Source: Clostridia bacterium | GTDB lineage: Bacteria; Bacillota; Clostridia; Oscillospirales; CAG-272 | Assembly (NCBI GenBank): GCA_017623975.1 | Contig: JAGANX010000059.1 | Coordinates: 1-58,787, forward strand | DNA length: 58,787 bases | Direction: 5' to 3' | Shown here: positions 8,544 to 17,246 of the stretch, one piece after another | How positions within the stretch are numbered: the first letter of the stretch is position 1 | Layout of the letters: the number at the start of each line of letters is the position of its first letter | Notes under the pieces: model-generated | Told to the model about the DNA's origin: nothing | The model's input: the letters and a program-made list of their open reading frames with translations, nothing else | Databases searched by the model: none | Position numbers and translations under genes: made by a program

Positions 8544-8996
8544 TCAAATTAAACCTTGTTCTTCTCTTTTTTGCTGTTCTGTTAATATATTTGCTTCCTC
8601 ACTTAATCTCTTTTTGATTTTGTCGCTATACTTTATTCTGAAAATTACAAATCCAAAAACAAAAGTTGCAAACCATAAAGAAACAGATACAATAGTTTTC
8701 ACTTTCAAATTAAAGAAAATAATGAACGGAAAAAGAAACGGAATAGCACATAGCGTTACATACGCGATAGTTTTACAAAGGGAGTAAACCTCTTCTTTAT
8801 TAAGATTACCGCTTGCTAAATTTGTATTGTTTACTACATCTCTTGGCAGCATACATATAGCTTGAAGGAGTAAAAAGGCTATCACAAGAATTGTGGATGC
8901 ATGGAACACAATGCTTTCACTAAACACAATACCTAAAACCAACGTCAAAACAACGCTGACAAAATACAAAACACCTATGAGCTTGCTTTTTTTCAT
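8544..8996 (-). CDS. Small four-helix membrane protein, unknown function
   Basis: 150 residues with four hydrophobic segments in two hairpins and a basic C-terminal tail (KIKKRLSEEAN). AAGGAGGG abuts an ATG at 9002 with no spacing but is six bases from the ATG at 8996, so the second ATG is taken as the start. Own promoter and terminator make it monocistronic. The pattern resembles the many small integral membrane proteins of clostridia. I do not recognise a named family. Confidence 0.75.
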   Translation of the reverse strand: MKKSKLIGVLYFVSVVLTLVLGIVFSESIVFHASTILVIAFLLLQAICMLPRDVVNNTNLASGNLNKEEVYSLCKTIAYVTLCAIPFLFPFIIFFNLKVKTIVSVSLWFATFVFGFVIFRIKYSDKIKKRLSEEANILTEQQKREEQGLI

Positions 8997-9017
8997 ATTC
9001 ATCCCTCCTTTACTTTT

Positions 9018-9046
9018 ATTATATCACGCAAAAAAATTACTGTCAA
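9018..9046 (-). promoter_or_regulatory. Consensus promoter of the 8544 gene
   Basis: Perfect TTGACA (9046-9041), 17-base spacer, perfect TATAAT (9023-9018), just upstream of AAGGAGGG. Confidence 0.85.
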
Positions 9047-9071
9047 TAGATTATAGAACTGTTAATACAAC

Positions 9072-9097
9072 AAAAAGGCGGGGATTGCCCCCGCCGA
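9072..9097 (-). terminator. Terminator of the arginine operon
   Basis: GGCGGGG/CCCCGCC stem (9077-9083 with 9089-9095), 5-base loop, T-run on the minus strand. It lies a few bases after the argF stop. Confidence 0.88.
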
Positions 9098-9103
9098 ATT
9101 GAT

Positions 9104-10090
9104 TTATTTAAGAGTAGATAGCATTACTGCCTTGATGGTGTGCATTCTGTTCTCAGCCTCTTGGAATACGATAGATTGCTCACTTTCAAACACTTCGTCT
9201 GTAACTTCCATATCGACTCTGCCGAATTTTTCGCCCATTTCCTTGCCTACCTCTGTATTCATATCGTGATATGCGGGGAGACAGTGCATAAATACAGCGT
9301 TTTTGTCCGCTTTTTCCATAAGCGCCTTGTTTACTTGATACGGGGACAAATCATTAATTCTTTCTTGCCATACCTCCACAGGCTCGCCCATGGAAACCCA
9401 TACATCAGTATAAATTACATTTGCACCCTTAACTGCAACATCAGGATTTTCTTCAAATGACAATGTCGCACCTGTTTTTCTTGCAACCTCTTGGCACTTG
9501 TTAATCAAGTCTTGGTCAGGGAAATATTTTTTTGGTGCGCAAGCCACAAAATCAAGTCCCATTTTTGCACAACCAACCATTAAGGAGTTGCCCATATTAT
9601 ATCTTGCATCTCCCATATAAACAAGTTTGATGCCTTTGAGTTTGCCAAAATGCTCTTTAATAGTCAAAAAGTCTGCCAAAATCTGCGTTGGATGGAACTC
9701 ATTTGTAAGTCCGTTCCAAACAGGAACCTTTGAATACCTTGCAAGCTCCTCAACTATTTCTTGTCCGTAGCCACGGTACTCAATTCCGTCATAAATAGAG
9801 GAAAGTACCCTTGCAGTGTCTGCAATGCTTTCTTTTTTTCCAATTTGAGATGCCTTTGGATCAAGGTAAGTTGCGTGCATACCAAGGTCATAAGCGGCAA
9901 CCTCAAAGCTACACCTTGTTCTTGTACTTGTTTTTTCAAATATCAAAGCGATATTCTTGCCGCAAAGCTCTGCGTGGGGAACACCGTTTTTCTTTTTTTC
10001 TTTAAGCTCGCCTGCTAAATCAATAAGCCCGCCGATTTCCTCGGGAGTAAAGTCAAGCAGCTTCAAAAAATCTCTACCCTTCAAATTCAT
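9104..10090 (-). CDS. argF: Ornithine carbamoyltransferase
   Basis: Makes citrulline from ornithine and carbamoyl phosphate, the sixth step of arginine synthesis. Carbamoyl-phosphate site [13 protein letters not shown], and the ornithine-binding HCLPAYHD loop are intact. 328 residues, normal length. ATG 10090 is chosen over the upstream GTG because AAGGAG lies eight bases before it and it makes an ATGA overlap with argD. Last gene of the operon. Catabolic ArcB is unlikely given the biosynthetic neighbours. Confidence 0.95.
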   Translation of the reverse strand: MNLKGRDFLKLLDFTPEEIGGLIDLAGELKEKKKNGVPHAELCGKNIALIFEKTSTRTRCSFEVAAYDLGMHATYLDPKASQIGKKESIADTARVLSSIYDGIEYRGYGQEIVEELARYSKVPVWNGLTNEFHPTQILADFLTIKEHFGKLKGIKLVYMGDARYNMGNSLMVGCAKMGLDFVACAPKKYFPDQDLINKCQEVARKTGATLSFEENPDVAVKGANVIYTDVWVSMGEPVEVWQERINDLSPYQVNKALMEKADKNAVFMHCLPAYHDMNTEVGKEMGEKFGRVDMEVTDEVFESEQSIVFQEAENRMHTIKAVMLSTLK

Positions 10091-11259
10091 TGCGCGCACT
10101 CCTTTGCAACCTCTTTAATAATTTCAACCGCTTTTTTAAGTAAATCAAAGGGGATGTTAAGCGGCGGTAATAATCTAACCTTGTTTTTAGCCTTGATTGG
10201 CAAAAGTCCCTTTTCCATACATTTGGAAATTACCGTACCTGCATCAGCTACTGTTTCAATACCTATCATAAGACCTAAACCGCTGACTCCCTTTATTCCT
10301 TCTGCATTTTCAAGCTCACTGAATATGTATTTTGATTTTTCCTGTACCTCTGTAAGCAGCTTTTCATCAATTCTTTCAAGGACGGAAATTGCACCTGCGC
10401 AAGCAATAGGGTTACCGCCAAAGGTAGAACCGTGCAAGCCTGCACCTAAAACAGTATCAACGCCGTCAAACATTAAGCAAGCGCCGATTGGCAAGCCGCC
10501 GCCAAGTCCCTTTGCGGTAGATACCACATCAGGGGTGATACCGTACTGCTCAAAGGCGTAAAGTGTTCCCGTTCTTCCGTTGCCTGTTTGCACCTCGTCA
10601 ATTAGCAAAAGAACATTGTATTTTTCGCAAAGCAGCGACACTCCCTTGACAAAATCAGGGTTAAGAGCCATTACTCCGCCCTCGCCCTGTACAAGCTCCA
10701 TCATAATGGCACAGCATTTGTTTTCAAGCAAAAGCGCTTCAACTGAGTCAATATTATTTGCCTCTGCGTAAAGGAAGCCCTCTGTCAGCGGATTAAAATA
10801 TTTATGGAAAACATCTTGACCTGTGGCTGACAGTGTTGTTAACGTACGTCCGTGGAAGCTGTTTTTCAAGGTAATGATGTTATAATACTTCTCACCCTTA
10901 TTTTCACTTCCCCAAAGTCTTGCCACCTTTATAGCACACTCATTTGCCTCAGCACCGGAGTTACCAAAGAAAACCTTTTTAGCCCCTGTTTTTTCGCAAA
11001 GCATTTTTGCAAGCCTTGCACAAGGCTCAGAATAATACAAATTAGATGTGTGTTGGCATTTATTCAATTGCTCATTTACAGCATTTATAAACACAGGGTC
11101 GCACATACCGAAGGTATTTACTGCAATTCCCGAGGACAAATCAATATACTCCTTGCCCTGTGTGTCATATACTAAGGAGCCGCTACCGTGGCTGATTTCC
11201 AAGTCGAATCGAGCATAGGTATTGGCAACGAAGCTTTTATCTATTTCCTTTATGCTCAT
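10087..11259 (-). CDS. argD: Acetylornithine aminotransferase
   Basis: PLP-dependent class III aminotransferase that converts N-acetylglutamate semialdehyde to N-acetylornithine. PLP-lysine region [14 protein letters not shown], cofactor aspartate in [14 protein letters not shown], and [14 protein letters not shown] near residue 100 are all present. 390 residues. It is linked to argB and argF by ATGA overlaps on both sides, so the operon is translationally coupled here. Confidence 0.95.
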   Translation of the reverse strand: MSIKEIDKSFVANTYARFDLEISHGSGSLVYDTQGKEYIDLSSGIAVNTFGMCDPVFINAVNEQLNKCQHTSNLYYSEPCARLAKMLCEKTGAKKVFFGNSGAEANECAIKVARLWGSENKGEKYYNIITLKNSFHGRTLTTLSATGQDVFHKYFNPLTEGFLYAEANNIDSVEALLLENKCCAIMMELVQGEGGVMALNPDFVKGVSLLCEKYNVLLLIDEVQTGNGRTGTLYAFEQYGITPDVVSTAKGLGGGLPIGACLMFDGVDTVLGAGLHGSTFGGNPIACAGAISVLERIDEKLLTEVQEKSKYIFSELENAEGIKGVSGLGLMIGIETVADAGTVISKCMEKGLLPIKAKNKVRLLPPLNIPFDLLKKAVEIIKEVAKECAQ

Positions 11260-12134
11260 TTATTAAGCTCCTCTACTACCATTGTTCCTGCGCCTTCATT
11301 TGTCAATGTTTCGATAAGCAGCGCGTGTGGTACACGACCGTCAAGAATAGTTACCTTTTTAACGCCCTTGCGTATGGCGTCAATACAGCACTCAACCTTT
11401 GGTATCATACCGCCACCTATAACACCTGTTTCAAAAAGCTCATAGCAGCCCGGTATGTCTATTTCCTGTATTACGGAATGTGGGTCGTCCTTATCCCTTA
11501 AAATACCCTCTATATCAGTCATAGTTATAAGTCTTTCTGCCTTCATATTTCCTGCTATAAATGCAGCGGCAGTATCAGCGTTTATATTATAGACATTACC
11601 AATATCGTCACAACCAATTGTAGATACAACAGGGATATAGCCCTTTTCAATCAAGTCGTTAATAGGAGAAATGTCAACCTCTGTTATCTTGCCAACGTAA
11701 CCAAGCTCAGGATTTTTCATTTCTGCCTTAATCATATGACCGTCAAGACCTGAAATACCAATCGCTTTACCACCGTTGATTTCAAGTTTGTTAACAAGGC
11801 TTTTATTAATTTTACCTGCCAATACCATTTGAACAACGTCAACAGTTTCCTTATCTGTTACGCGAAGTCCGCCGACAAATTTAGATTCCTTACCGATTTT
11901 TTTAAGTGTATCAGTAATTTCAGGACCGCCGCCGTGGACGAGAACAACATTAACGCCAATCAGGTGAAGAAGAACGATATCCTCCATTACCTGCTCTTTA
12001 AGCTCCTCGTTAATCATTGCATTTCCGCCATATTTAATAACTATGGTTTTGCCGTAGTATTCCTTGATATAGGGAAGGGCTTGGGTTAGAATTTCAGCCC
12101 TTTGCGCATTTGTAATCTTAATCGACATATCCAT
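11256..12134 (-). CDS. argB: Acetylglutamate kinase
   Basis: Phosphorylates N-acetylglutamate. Glycine-rich phosphate loops IVIKYGGNAM and LVHGGGPEI, and the C-terminal GGMIPKVECC segment typical of amino-acid kinases. 292 residues. The N-terminal helix AEILTQALPYIKEYYGK is the kind found in hexameric, arginine-inhibited enzymes, so feedback control by arginine is likely by family knowledge. The start overlaps the argJ stop as TAATG. Confidence 0.95.
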   Translation of the reverse strand: MDMSIKITNAQRAEILTQALPYIKEYYGKTIVIKYGGNAMINEELKEQVMEDIVLLHLIGVNVVLVHGGGPEITDTLKKIGKESKFVGGLRVTDKETVDVVQMVLAGKINKSLVNKLEINGGKAIGISGLDGHMIKAEMKNPELGYVGKITEVDISPINDLIEKGYIPVVSTIGCDDIGNVYNINADTAAAFIAGNMKAERLITMTDIEGILRDKDDPHSVIQEIDIPGCYELFETGVIGGGMIPKVECCIDAIRKGVKKVTILDGRVPHALLIETLTNEGAGTMVVEELNK

Positions 12135-13348
12135 TATGTTCTATAATCTCCATTTATCTTTACGTAATCGTAGGTTAAGTCGCAGCCCCAAGCGGTTGCT
12201 TCACCGTCTCCGTCACCTAACTCAACCTTAATTGTTACCTCATAACAAGACAAAACCACCTTTGCAAGCTCCTCGGAAAAATCAACGCCTGCGCCGTTTT
12301 CACAAACTACAACCTCACCAAATTCTGACACGAATGAAACCTTAACCTTGTTAACATCAACCTCTGCTCCGCTATAACCGATGGCACAAAGTACTCTGCC
12401 CCAGTTGGCATCAGAGCCGAACATTGCCGCTTTTACAAGCGAGGAGCAAATAACACTCTTTGCTATTATCTTAGCATTTTCCTCATCAATTGCTCCGCTG
12501 ACCTCACAGTCTATACGCTTTGTAGCACCCTCGCCATCGCCTGCAATTTTTTGGCAAAGGTTTACGGTTACAGTGTTCAACGCTTCCATAAATGTGTCAA
12601 ACGCCTCACCCTGTGTTGTTATTTCCTCATTTCCTGCCTTTCCGTTAGCAAGAACTGACACCATATCGTTTGTAGATGTATCACCGTCAACACTAACCAT
12701 ATTAAAGGTTTTCTTAATATCTGTTGAAAGTGCAAGTTGAAGCATTTCAGGGCTGATTTTACAGTCAGTTGTGATGAAAACAAGCATTGTTGCCATGTTA
12801 GGGTGAATCATACCCGAGCCCTTTGCAATACCGCCCATTTTACATTCAACTCCACCGATTTCAAAACTAACGGCAATTTCTTTTAAGCGTGTATCGGTGG
12901 TCATTATTCCCTCTGCTGCATCAGCACTCTTGTTATCTCCAAGTGATTTTACAAGAGCATTAATACCGTTTTTGATAGGGGTTATGTCAAGAGGTTGACC
13001 TATAACGCCTGTGGATGCCACAACCACATCTTTTGGGTTTATATTAAGTTCATTTGCAATAAGTGCACAAGTTTGCTCCGCCACCTCAATACCGTTTGCA
13101 TTACAGGTGTTGGCATTACCGCTGTTGCAAATTACCGCCTGCGCATAGCCATCACTAATATTATTTTTAGTCACTGTTAAAGGCGCACCCTTAACCTTAT
13201 TTGTTGTATATACAGAAGCACAGGCTGCGCGTGTTTCAGAATAAATAAGAGCCAAGTCCTTTTTCTGCTTGTTTTTGCGTATTCCACAATGCACACCGGA
13301 TGCTAAAAAGCCCTGTGCAGCACAAACGCCACCATAAAGTAATTTCAT
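12134..13348 (-). CDS. argJ: Bifunctional ornithine acetyltransferase / N-acetylglutamate synthase
   Basis: Recycles the acetyl group from acetylornithine to glutamate and may also acetylate glutamate from acetyl-CoA. The self-cleavage site is visible as HPNMATML (cleaved before Thr). 404 residues. ATG 13348 is taken because AAGGAG precedes it by five bases and it starts at the conserved MKLLYGGVCAAQGF. No argA or argE is in this operon, which fits the cyclic acetyl-recycling route. Confidence 0.95.
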   Translation of the reverse strand: MKLLYGGVCAAQGFLASGVHCGIRKNKQKKDLALIYSETRAACASVYTTNKVKGAPLTVTKNNISDGYAQAVICNSGNANTCNANGIEVAEQTCALIANELNINPKDVVVASTGVIGQPLDITPIKNGINALVKSLGDNKSADAAEGIMTTDTRLKEIAVSFEIGGVECKMGGIAKGSGMIHPNMATMLVFITTDCKISPEMLQLALSTDIKKTFNMVSVDGDTSTNDMVSVLANGKAGNEEITTQGEAFDTFMEALNTVTVNLCQKIAGDGEGATKRIDCEVSGAIDEENAKIIAKSVICSSLVKAAMFGSDANWGRVLCAIGYSGAEVDVNKVKVSFVSEFGEVVVCENGAGVDFSEELAKVVLSCYEVTIKVELGDGDGEATAWGCDLTYDYVKINGDYRT

Positions 13349-13358
13349 TTTCTTCTCC

Positions 13359-14288
13359 TTAAATTTCAAGAGTTTTCGTCTTTTCAGCACCTAAAACAAT
13401 GTTTAAGCACTCTACTGCCGCACCGGATGCGCCCTTGCCAAGATTATCGTATCTTGCGACGAGCAAAATTCTATCCTCGTTACCGTATACTTCAATTTGC
13501 ATAGAGTCTTTGCCTTCCAATTTAACAGAGGACAAAAAGCCATTTTCGTCACCGGCCTCAACGTAAGAAACCAATGGGGTGTTATAGGCTTTTTTATATA
13601 TTTCTTTTATATCTTCTATACCGCCCTTCAAAAGCTGGCTTTTGAAAAGTGGCACAGTTACTTCCATTCCTGAATAAAATGTACCGACAATCGGGCAGAA
13701 CACCGGCGCATTTTTTAAGCCTGTTACTTTAAGCATTTCGGGAAGGTGCTTATGCTTTTGTGTCAAGCCATACTGCCTTGGACCTTGTAAAAGCATATCA
13801 AGCTCATCATCCTCATACTGCGCTATCATATTTTTTCCGCCACCGCTGTAACCTGTCAAGGAATGTGCAGTTAAAAGTGTGTCGGGAGAAATAATACCGT
13901 TTTTAACAAGGGGATAAACAAGAGCTATAAAGCCGCTTGCATGACAGCCCGGCACCGCTATTCTCTTACTATTTCTTATCTTGTTCTCAAAGCTTTTATC
14001 AAGCTCAGGAAAGCCGTATGCCCAATTATCATTTGTTCTATGGGCTGTGGATGTGTCAATAACAACCACATTTTCATTTTCTATCAAGCTGACAGACTCA
14101 ATAGATGCTTGGTCAGGCAAGCAAAGAAAGGCAATATCTACTGAGTTTAATATTTCCTTTTTTGCAGCAGGGTCCTTCCTTAATTCCTCGGGAATAGTAA
14201 CAATTTCAATATCATCCCTGCCGCTGAGCCTTTCCTCTATACGCAAGCCTGTTGTGCCCGCTTTACCGTCTATAAATACCTTTTTCAT
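13359..14288 (-). CDS. argC: N-acetyl-gamma-glutamyl-phosphate reductase, short (type 2) form
   Basis: NADPH-dependent reductase of the third arginine step. N-terminal nucleotide loop DGKAGTTGL, active-site Cys115 in VPGCHASGF, and HSLTGYSGGGK. Its 309 residues and these motifs place it in the shorter argC2-type subfamily and not the ~345-residue form usual in Bacillus. Start overlaps the argH stop as ATGA. The role is certain from context, the subtype from length and motif. Confidence 0.93.
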   Translation of the reverse strand: MKKVFIDGKAGTTGLRIEERLSGRDDIEIVTIPEELRKDPAAKKEILNSVDIAFLCLPDQASIESVSLIENENVVVIDTSTAHRTNDNWAYGFPELDKSFENKIRNSKRIAVPGCHASGFIALVYPLVKNGIISPDTLLTAHSLTGYSGGGKNMIAQYEDDELDMLLQGPRQYGLTQKHKHLPEMLKVTGLKNAPVFCPIVGTFYSGMEVTVPLFKSQLLKGGIEDIKEIYKKAYNTPLVSYVEAGDENGFLSSVKLEGKDSMQIEVYGNEDRILLVARYDNLGKGASGAAVECLNIVLGAEKTKTLEI

Positions 14289-15658
14289 TTTAACTGCTCC
14301 TCTACATAAGCAATTTGCTCCTTAACAGACTCATAGCCTGTGGAGCCCTTTGAAATTCGCTTTGCAACGCAGGCTTCCAAAGAAATTTCATTATACAAGT
14401 CCTCATCAAATAAATCGGAATGCACGCGGTATGCGCTAAGCTCCATTTGCTCTAAGGTAATGTCCTTCTTAATACACTCACCAACAATTGTGCCAACGAT
14501 TTTATAAGCAGAACGGAATGGCAAGCCCTTTTTTGTAAGGTAGTCAGCCAAATCAGTTGCGTTAATAAAGCCCTTTCCTGCTGCCTTATACATATTTTCC
14601 TTAATCGGTGTCATTGTTTTAACCATAGGAATGAACACCTGCAAGCATTTAATAACCGTTTCGGTGGCATCAAAAATAGCCTCCTTGTCCTCTTGCATAT
14701 CCTTGTTATATGCCAATGGAATACCTTTTAGCATTGTCAAGGTTGCCATTAGGTCACCGTAAACCCTGCCTGTTTTACCGCGGACAAGCTCTGCCATGTC
14801 AGGATTCTTCTTTTGCGGCATTATTGATGAGCCTGTTGTATAAGAATCATCAAGCTCAACAAACTTGAATTCCCAGCTTGACCAAAGAATAATTTCCTCA
14901 CTGAAACGGGACAGGTGCATCATTATAGTTGAAAAGGCGCCTTCAAGCTCAATGCAGTAGTCTCTGTCGGAAACACCGTCAATGGAGTTCATACAAACAC
15001 CGTCAAATCCAAGATTTTTTGCCACCATATCCCTGTTTGTAGGATAAGTTGTTCCTGCCAAGGCACAAGAGCCAAGTGGAGAAAAATTCATCCTTCTTAG
15101 CGCATCCTGTAACCTTGTAATATCACGAAGGAACATCATACAGTATGCAAGCAAATGCTGTGCAAAGGTAATTGGCTGCGCCCTTTGTAAATGGGTGTAG
15201 CCCGGCATTATTGCATCCTGATTGTCCTTAGCCTTGTCCTTAATTACCACAACCAAATCTTTAAGAAGGGATATTATTTTATTTGCCTCATCTCTCATAT
15301 AAAGACGCAAATCAAGGGCTACCTGATCATTTCTGCTCCTTGCTGTATGAAGCTTTTTACCGTAATCTCCAATACGCTTCGTAAGCTCAGCCTCAACAAA
15401 CATATGAATATCCTCGGCATCCATATCAAAGCTAAGCACACCCGTGTTTAAATCGTCAAGAATAGAGGTTAAGCCCTCGGTAATTTTTTCATATTCTTCC
15501 TTGGTTAAAATACCGCAAGTGCAAAGCATAAGGGCATGCTCCATAGAGCCGCGAATGTCCTGCTTGTACATTTTAGAGTCGAAATGAATGGAAGAATTAA
15601 AATCGTCCGCTTGCTTATCAAGAGCCTTTTCAAACCTTCCTGCCCACATTTTATCCAT
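14285..15658 (-). CDS. argH: Argininosuccinate lyase
   Basis: Cleaves argininosuccinate to arginine and fumarate. Fumarase/aspartase superfamily signature GSSIMPQKKNPD near residue 280, N-terminal MWAGRFEK and the catalytic-histidine region PGYTHLQRAQP. 457 residues, full length. Start ATG 15658 with AGGGGA upstream. Separated from argG by 101 bases holding a small palindromic repeat, but no clear terminator or promoter, so it is probably co-transcribed with argG. Confidence 0.95.
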   Translation of the reverse strand: MDKMWAGRFEKALDKQADDFNSSIHFDSKMYKQDIRGSMEHALMLCTCGILTKEEYEKITEGLTSILDDLNTGVLSFDMDAEDIHMFVEAELTKRIGDYGKKLHTARSRNDQVALDLRLYMRDEANKIISLLKDLVVVIKDKAKDNQDAIMPGYTHLQRAQPITFAQHLLAYCMMFLRDITRLQDALRRMNFSPLGSCALAGTTYPTNRDMVAKNLGFDGVCMNSIDGVSDRDYCIELEGAFSTIMMHLSRFSEEIILWSSWEFKFVELDDSYTTGSSIMPQKKNPDMAELVRGKTGRVYGDLMATLTMLKGIPLAYNKDMQEDKEAIFDATETVIKCLQVFIPMVKTMTPIKENMYKAAGKGFINATDLADYLTKKGLPFRSAYKIVGTIVGECIKKDITLEQMELSAYRVHSDLFDEDLYNEISLEACVAKRISKGSTGYESVKEQIAYVEEQLK

Positions 15659-15675
15659 TTTTTGTATCCCCTTTT

Positions 15676-15712
15676 ATAACAAGTACGGACGACCAACGGT
15701 CGCCCCTACTTT
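15676..15712. repeat. Short palindromic intergenic repeat between argG and argH
   Basis: GGACGACC-aac-GGTCGCCCC pairing (about 15687-15706) with GC content above the surroundings. A sequence of similar style lies at 58517-58543. It resembles the small GC-rich palindromes scattered between genes in gut clostridia. That link is from memory. Confidence 0.5.
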
Positions 15713-15759
15713 ATTTTCTCGATAGGATATAAACCCACCTTAATTCTTCAACTTAAAAA

Positions 15760-16986
15760 TTATTTCTTGTTCTTTGCGTTTACCTGTGCTTGAACCTTAA
15801 TTGGCAAGCCGTAGAGATTTATAAAGCCTGCGGAATCTGCTTGGTTATATACATTGTCTTCACCAAATGTAGCAATTTCCTCAGAATAAAGTGAGTAATC
15901 ACTCCAAACGCCTGCTTTAATAATGTTACCCTTATAAAGTTTAAGTCTTACCTTACCTGTTACATTTTCCTGTGTCTTGTCAACGAAAGCGGAAAGTGCC
16001 TCACGAAGTGGAGTAAACCATTGACCGTTGTAAACAAGCTCAGCAAATGTAATTGAAAGCTTTTGCTTTTCATGCATTGTCATCTTGTCAAGACAAATTG
16101 TTTCAAGATAGCTATGAGCAGCGTACAAGATAGCTCCACCGGGAGTTTCATAAACACCACGGCACTTCATACCAACCAAACGGTTTTCAACAATGTCAAG
16201 TAAACCGATACCGTTTGCTCCGCCAAGTTCATTAAGTTTTAAAATAATGTTCTTTGCGCTCATTTTTTCACCGTTGATAGCAACAGGTGTGCCCTTTACA
16301 AAATCAAGCTCAACATATGTTGGAGCATCAGGCGCTTTGATTGGGGAAACGCCCATTTCAAGGAAGCCGTCCTTTTCATAAAGCGGCTCATTACCTGCAT
16401 CTTCAAGGTCAAGACCCTCATGGCTTAAATGCCAAAGGTTCTTATCCTTTGAATAGTTTGTTTCACGGTTTATTTTGAGAGGAACATTGTGAGCCTCAGC
16501 ATATTCAATTTCTTCCTCACGGGACTTGATTGTCCACTCTCTCCAAGGAGCGATAATTGGCATATCAGGAGCAAAAGCCTTAATTGTAAGTTCAAAACGA
16601 ACCTGGTCATTACCCTTACCTGTACAACCGTGACAGATAGCATCTGCACCCTCTTTAAGCGCGATTTCAGCAATTCTCTTTGCAATTACAGGGCGAGCAA
16701 AGGATGTGCCAAGCATATATTCTTCGTACAAAGCACCAGCCTTAACTGTTGGAATAACATAGTCATCAACAAATTCCTCTGTCAAATCCTCGATATAGCA
16801 TTTGGATGCGCCTGTCTTAATTGCCTTTTCTTCAAGACCTTCAAGCTCATCAGCCTGACCAACGTTACCGCTAACTGCGATAACCTCACAGTTATTATAA
16901 TTTTCCTTCAACCACGGAATAATAATTGAGGTGTCAAGACCACCTGAGTATGCAAGAACTACTTTTTTAATTTTTGACTTATCCAT
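15760..16986 (-). CDS. argG: Argininosuccinate synthase
   Basis: ATP-dependent ligation of citrulline and aspartate. P-loop-like AYSGGLDTS at the N-terminus and the [13 protein letters not shown] segment near residue 125 are the family hallmarks. 408 residues. ATG 16986 is chosen because GGAGG lies eight bases upstream and the in-frame TTG further out overlaps that ribosome site. First gene of the seven-gene arginine operon, so the cell can make arginine from ornithine precursors without help from elsewhere in this window, except carbamoyl phosphate. Confidence 0.96.
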   Translation of the reverse strand: MDKSKIKKVVLAYSGGLDTSIIIPWLKENYNNCEVIAVSGNVGQADELEGLEEKAIKTGASKCYIEDLTEEFVDDYVIPTVKAGALYEEYMLGTSFARPVIAKRIAEIALKEGADAICHGCTGKGNDQVRFELTIKAFAPDMPIIAPWREWTIKSREEEIEYAEAHNVPLKINRETNYSKDKNLWHLSHEGLDLEDAGNEPLYEKDGFLEMGVSPIKAPDAPTYVELDFVKGTPVAINGEKMSAKNIILKLNELGGANGIGLLDIVENRLVGMKCRGVYETPGGAILYAAHSYLETICLDKMTMHEKQKLSITFAELVYNGQWFTPLREALSAFVDKTQENVTGKVRLKLYKGNIIKAGVWSDYSLYSEEIATFGEDNVYNQADSAGFINLYGLPIKVQAQVNAKNKK

Positions 16987-17002
16987 TTCATTTTCCTCCA
17001 AG

Positions 17003-17016
17003 TGAAATATTATTCA
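17003..17016. promoter_or_regulatory. Possible ArgR operator (proximal ARG box)
   Basis: Imperfect palindrome TGAAATATTATTCA between the argG start site and its ribosome site. It has the TGAA...TTCA ends and AT core of an ARG box. Candidate by sequence only. No argR gene is in the window. Confidence 0.45.
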
Positions 17017-17031
17017 TTTTTTACGTTTTGT

Positions 17032-17060
17032 ATTATATATCTTTATTAACCGTTTGTCAA
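17032..17060 (-). promoter_or_regulatory. Promoter of the arginine operon
   Basis: Perfect TTGACA (17060-17055), 17-base spacer, perfect TATAAT (17037-17032), 46 bases before argG. A consensus promoter needs a repressor to be switched, consistent with the flanking ARG-box-like sites. Confidence 0.88.
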
Positions 17061-17151
17061 TACCTTTTTTGAATATTTTTTATTTTTATTGTTTTATATA
17101 ATATCAATATCCGTTTTTCCTTTATTTTTGGTATGCATTAACAATGGCGCA

Positions 17152-17190
17152 GTGAATATTGAGTGAATATCTGTTTATAAATATTCATTT
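17152..17190. promoter_or_regulatory. Possible distal ARG-box cluster upstream of argG
   Basis: Two tandem GTGAATAT half-sites 11 bases apart (17152-17170) followed by ATATTCAT in inverted orientation (17181-17188). The spacing of one helical turn and the ATTCA/TGAAT words fit ArgR sites about 95 bases upstream of the -35. Speculative. Confidence 0.35.
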
Positions 17191-17199
17191 TGAGACATA

Positions 17200-17234
17200 A
17201 AAACTCTCTTACATTTCTGCAAGAGAGTTTTATA
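17200..17234 (-). terminator. Terminator of the fhs-araA-LRR transcript
   Basis: Perfect 11-bp stem AAAACTCTCTT/AAGAGAGTTTT (17200-17210 with 17221-17231), 10-base loop, 12 bases after the stop of the LRR gene. Confidence 0.85.
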
Positions 17235-17246
17235 ATTATGTTAAAT

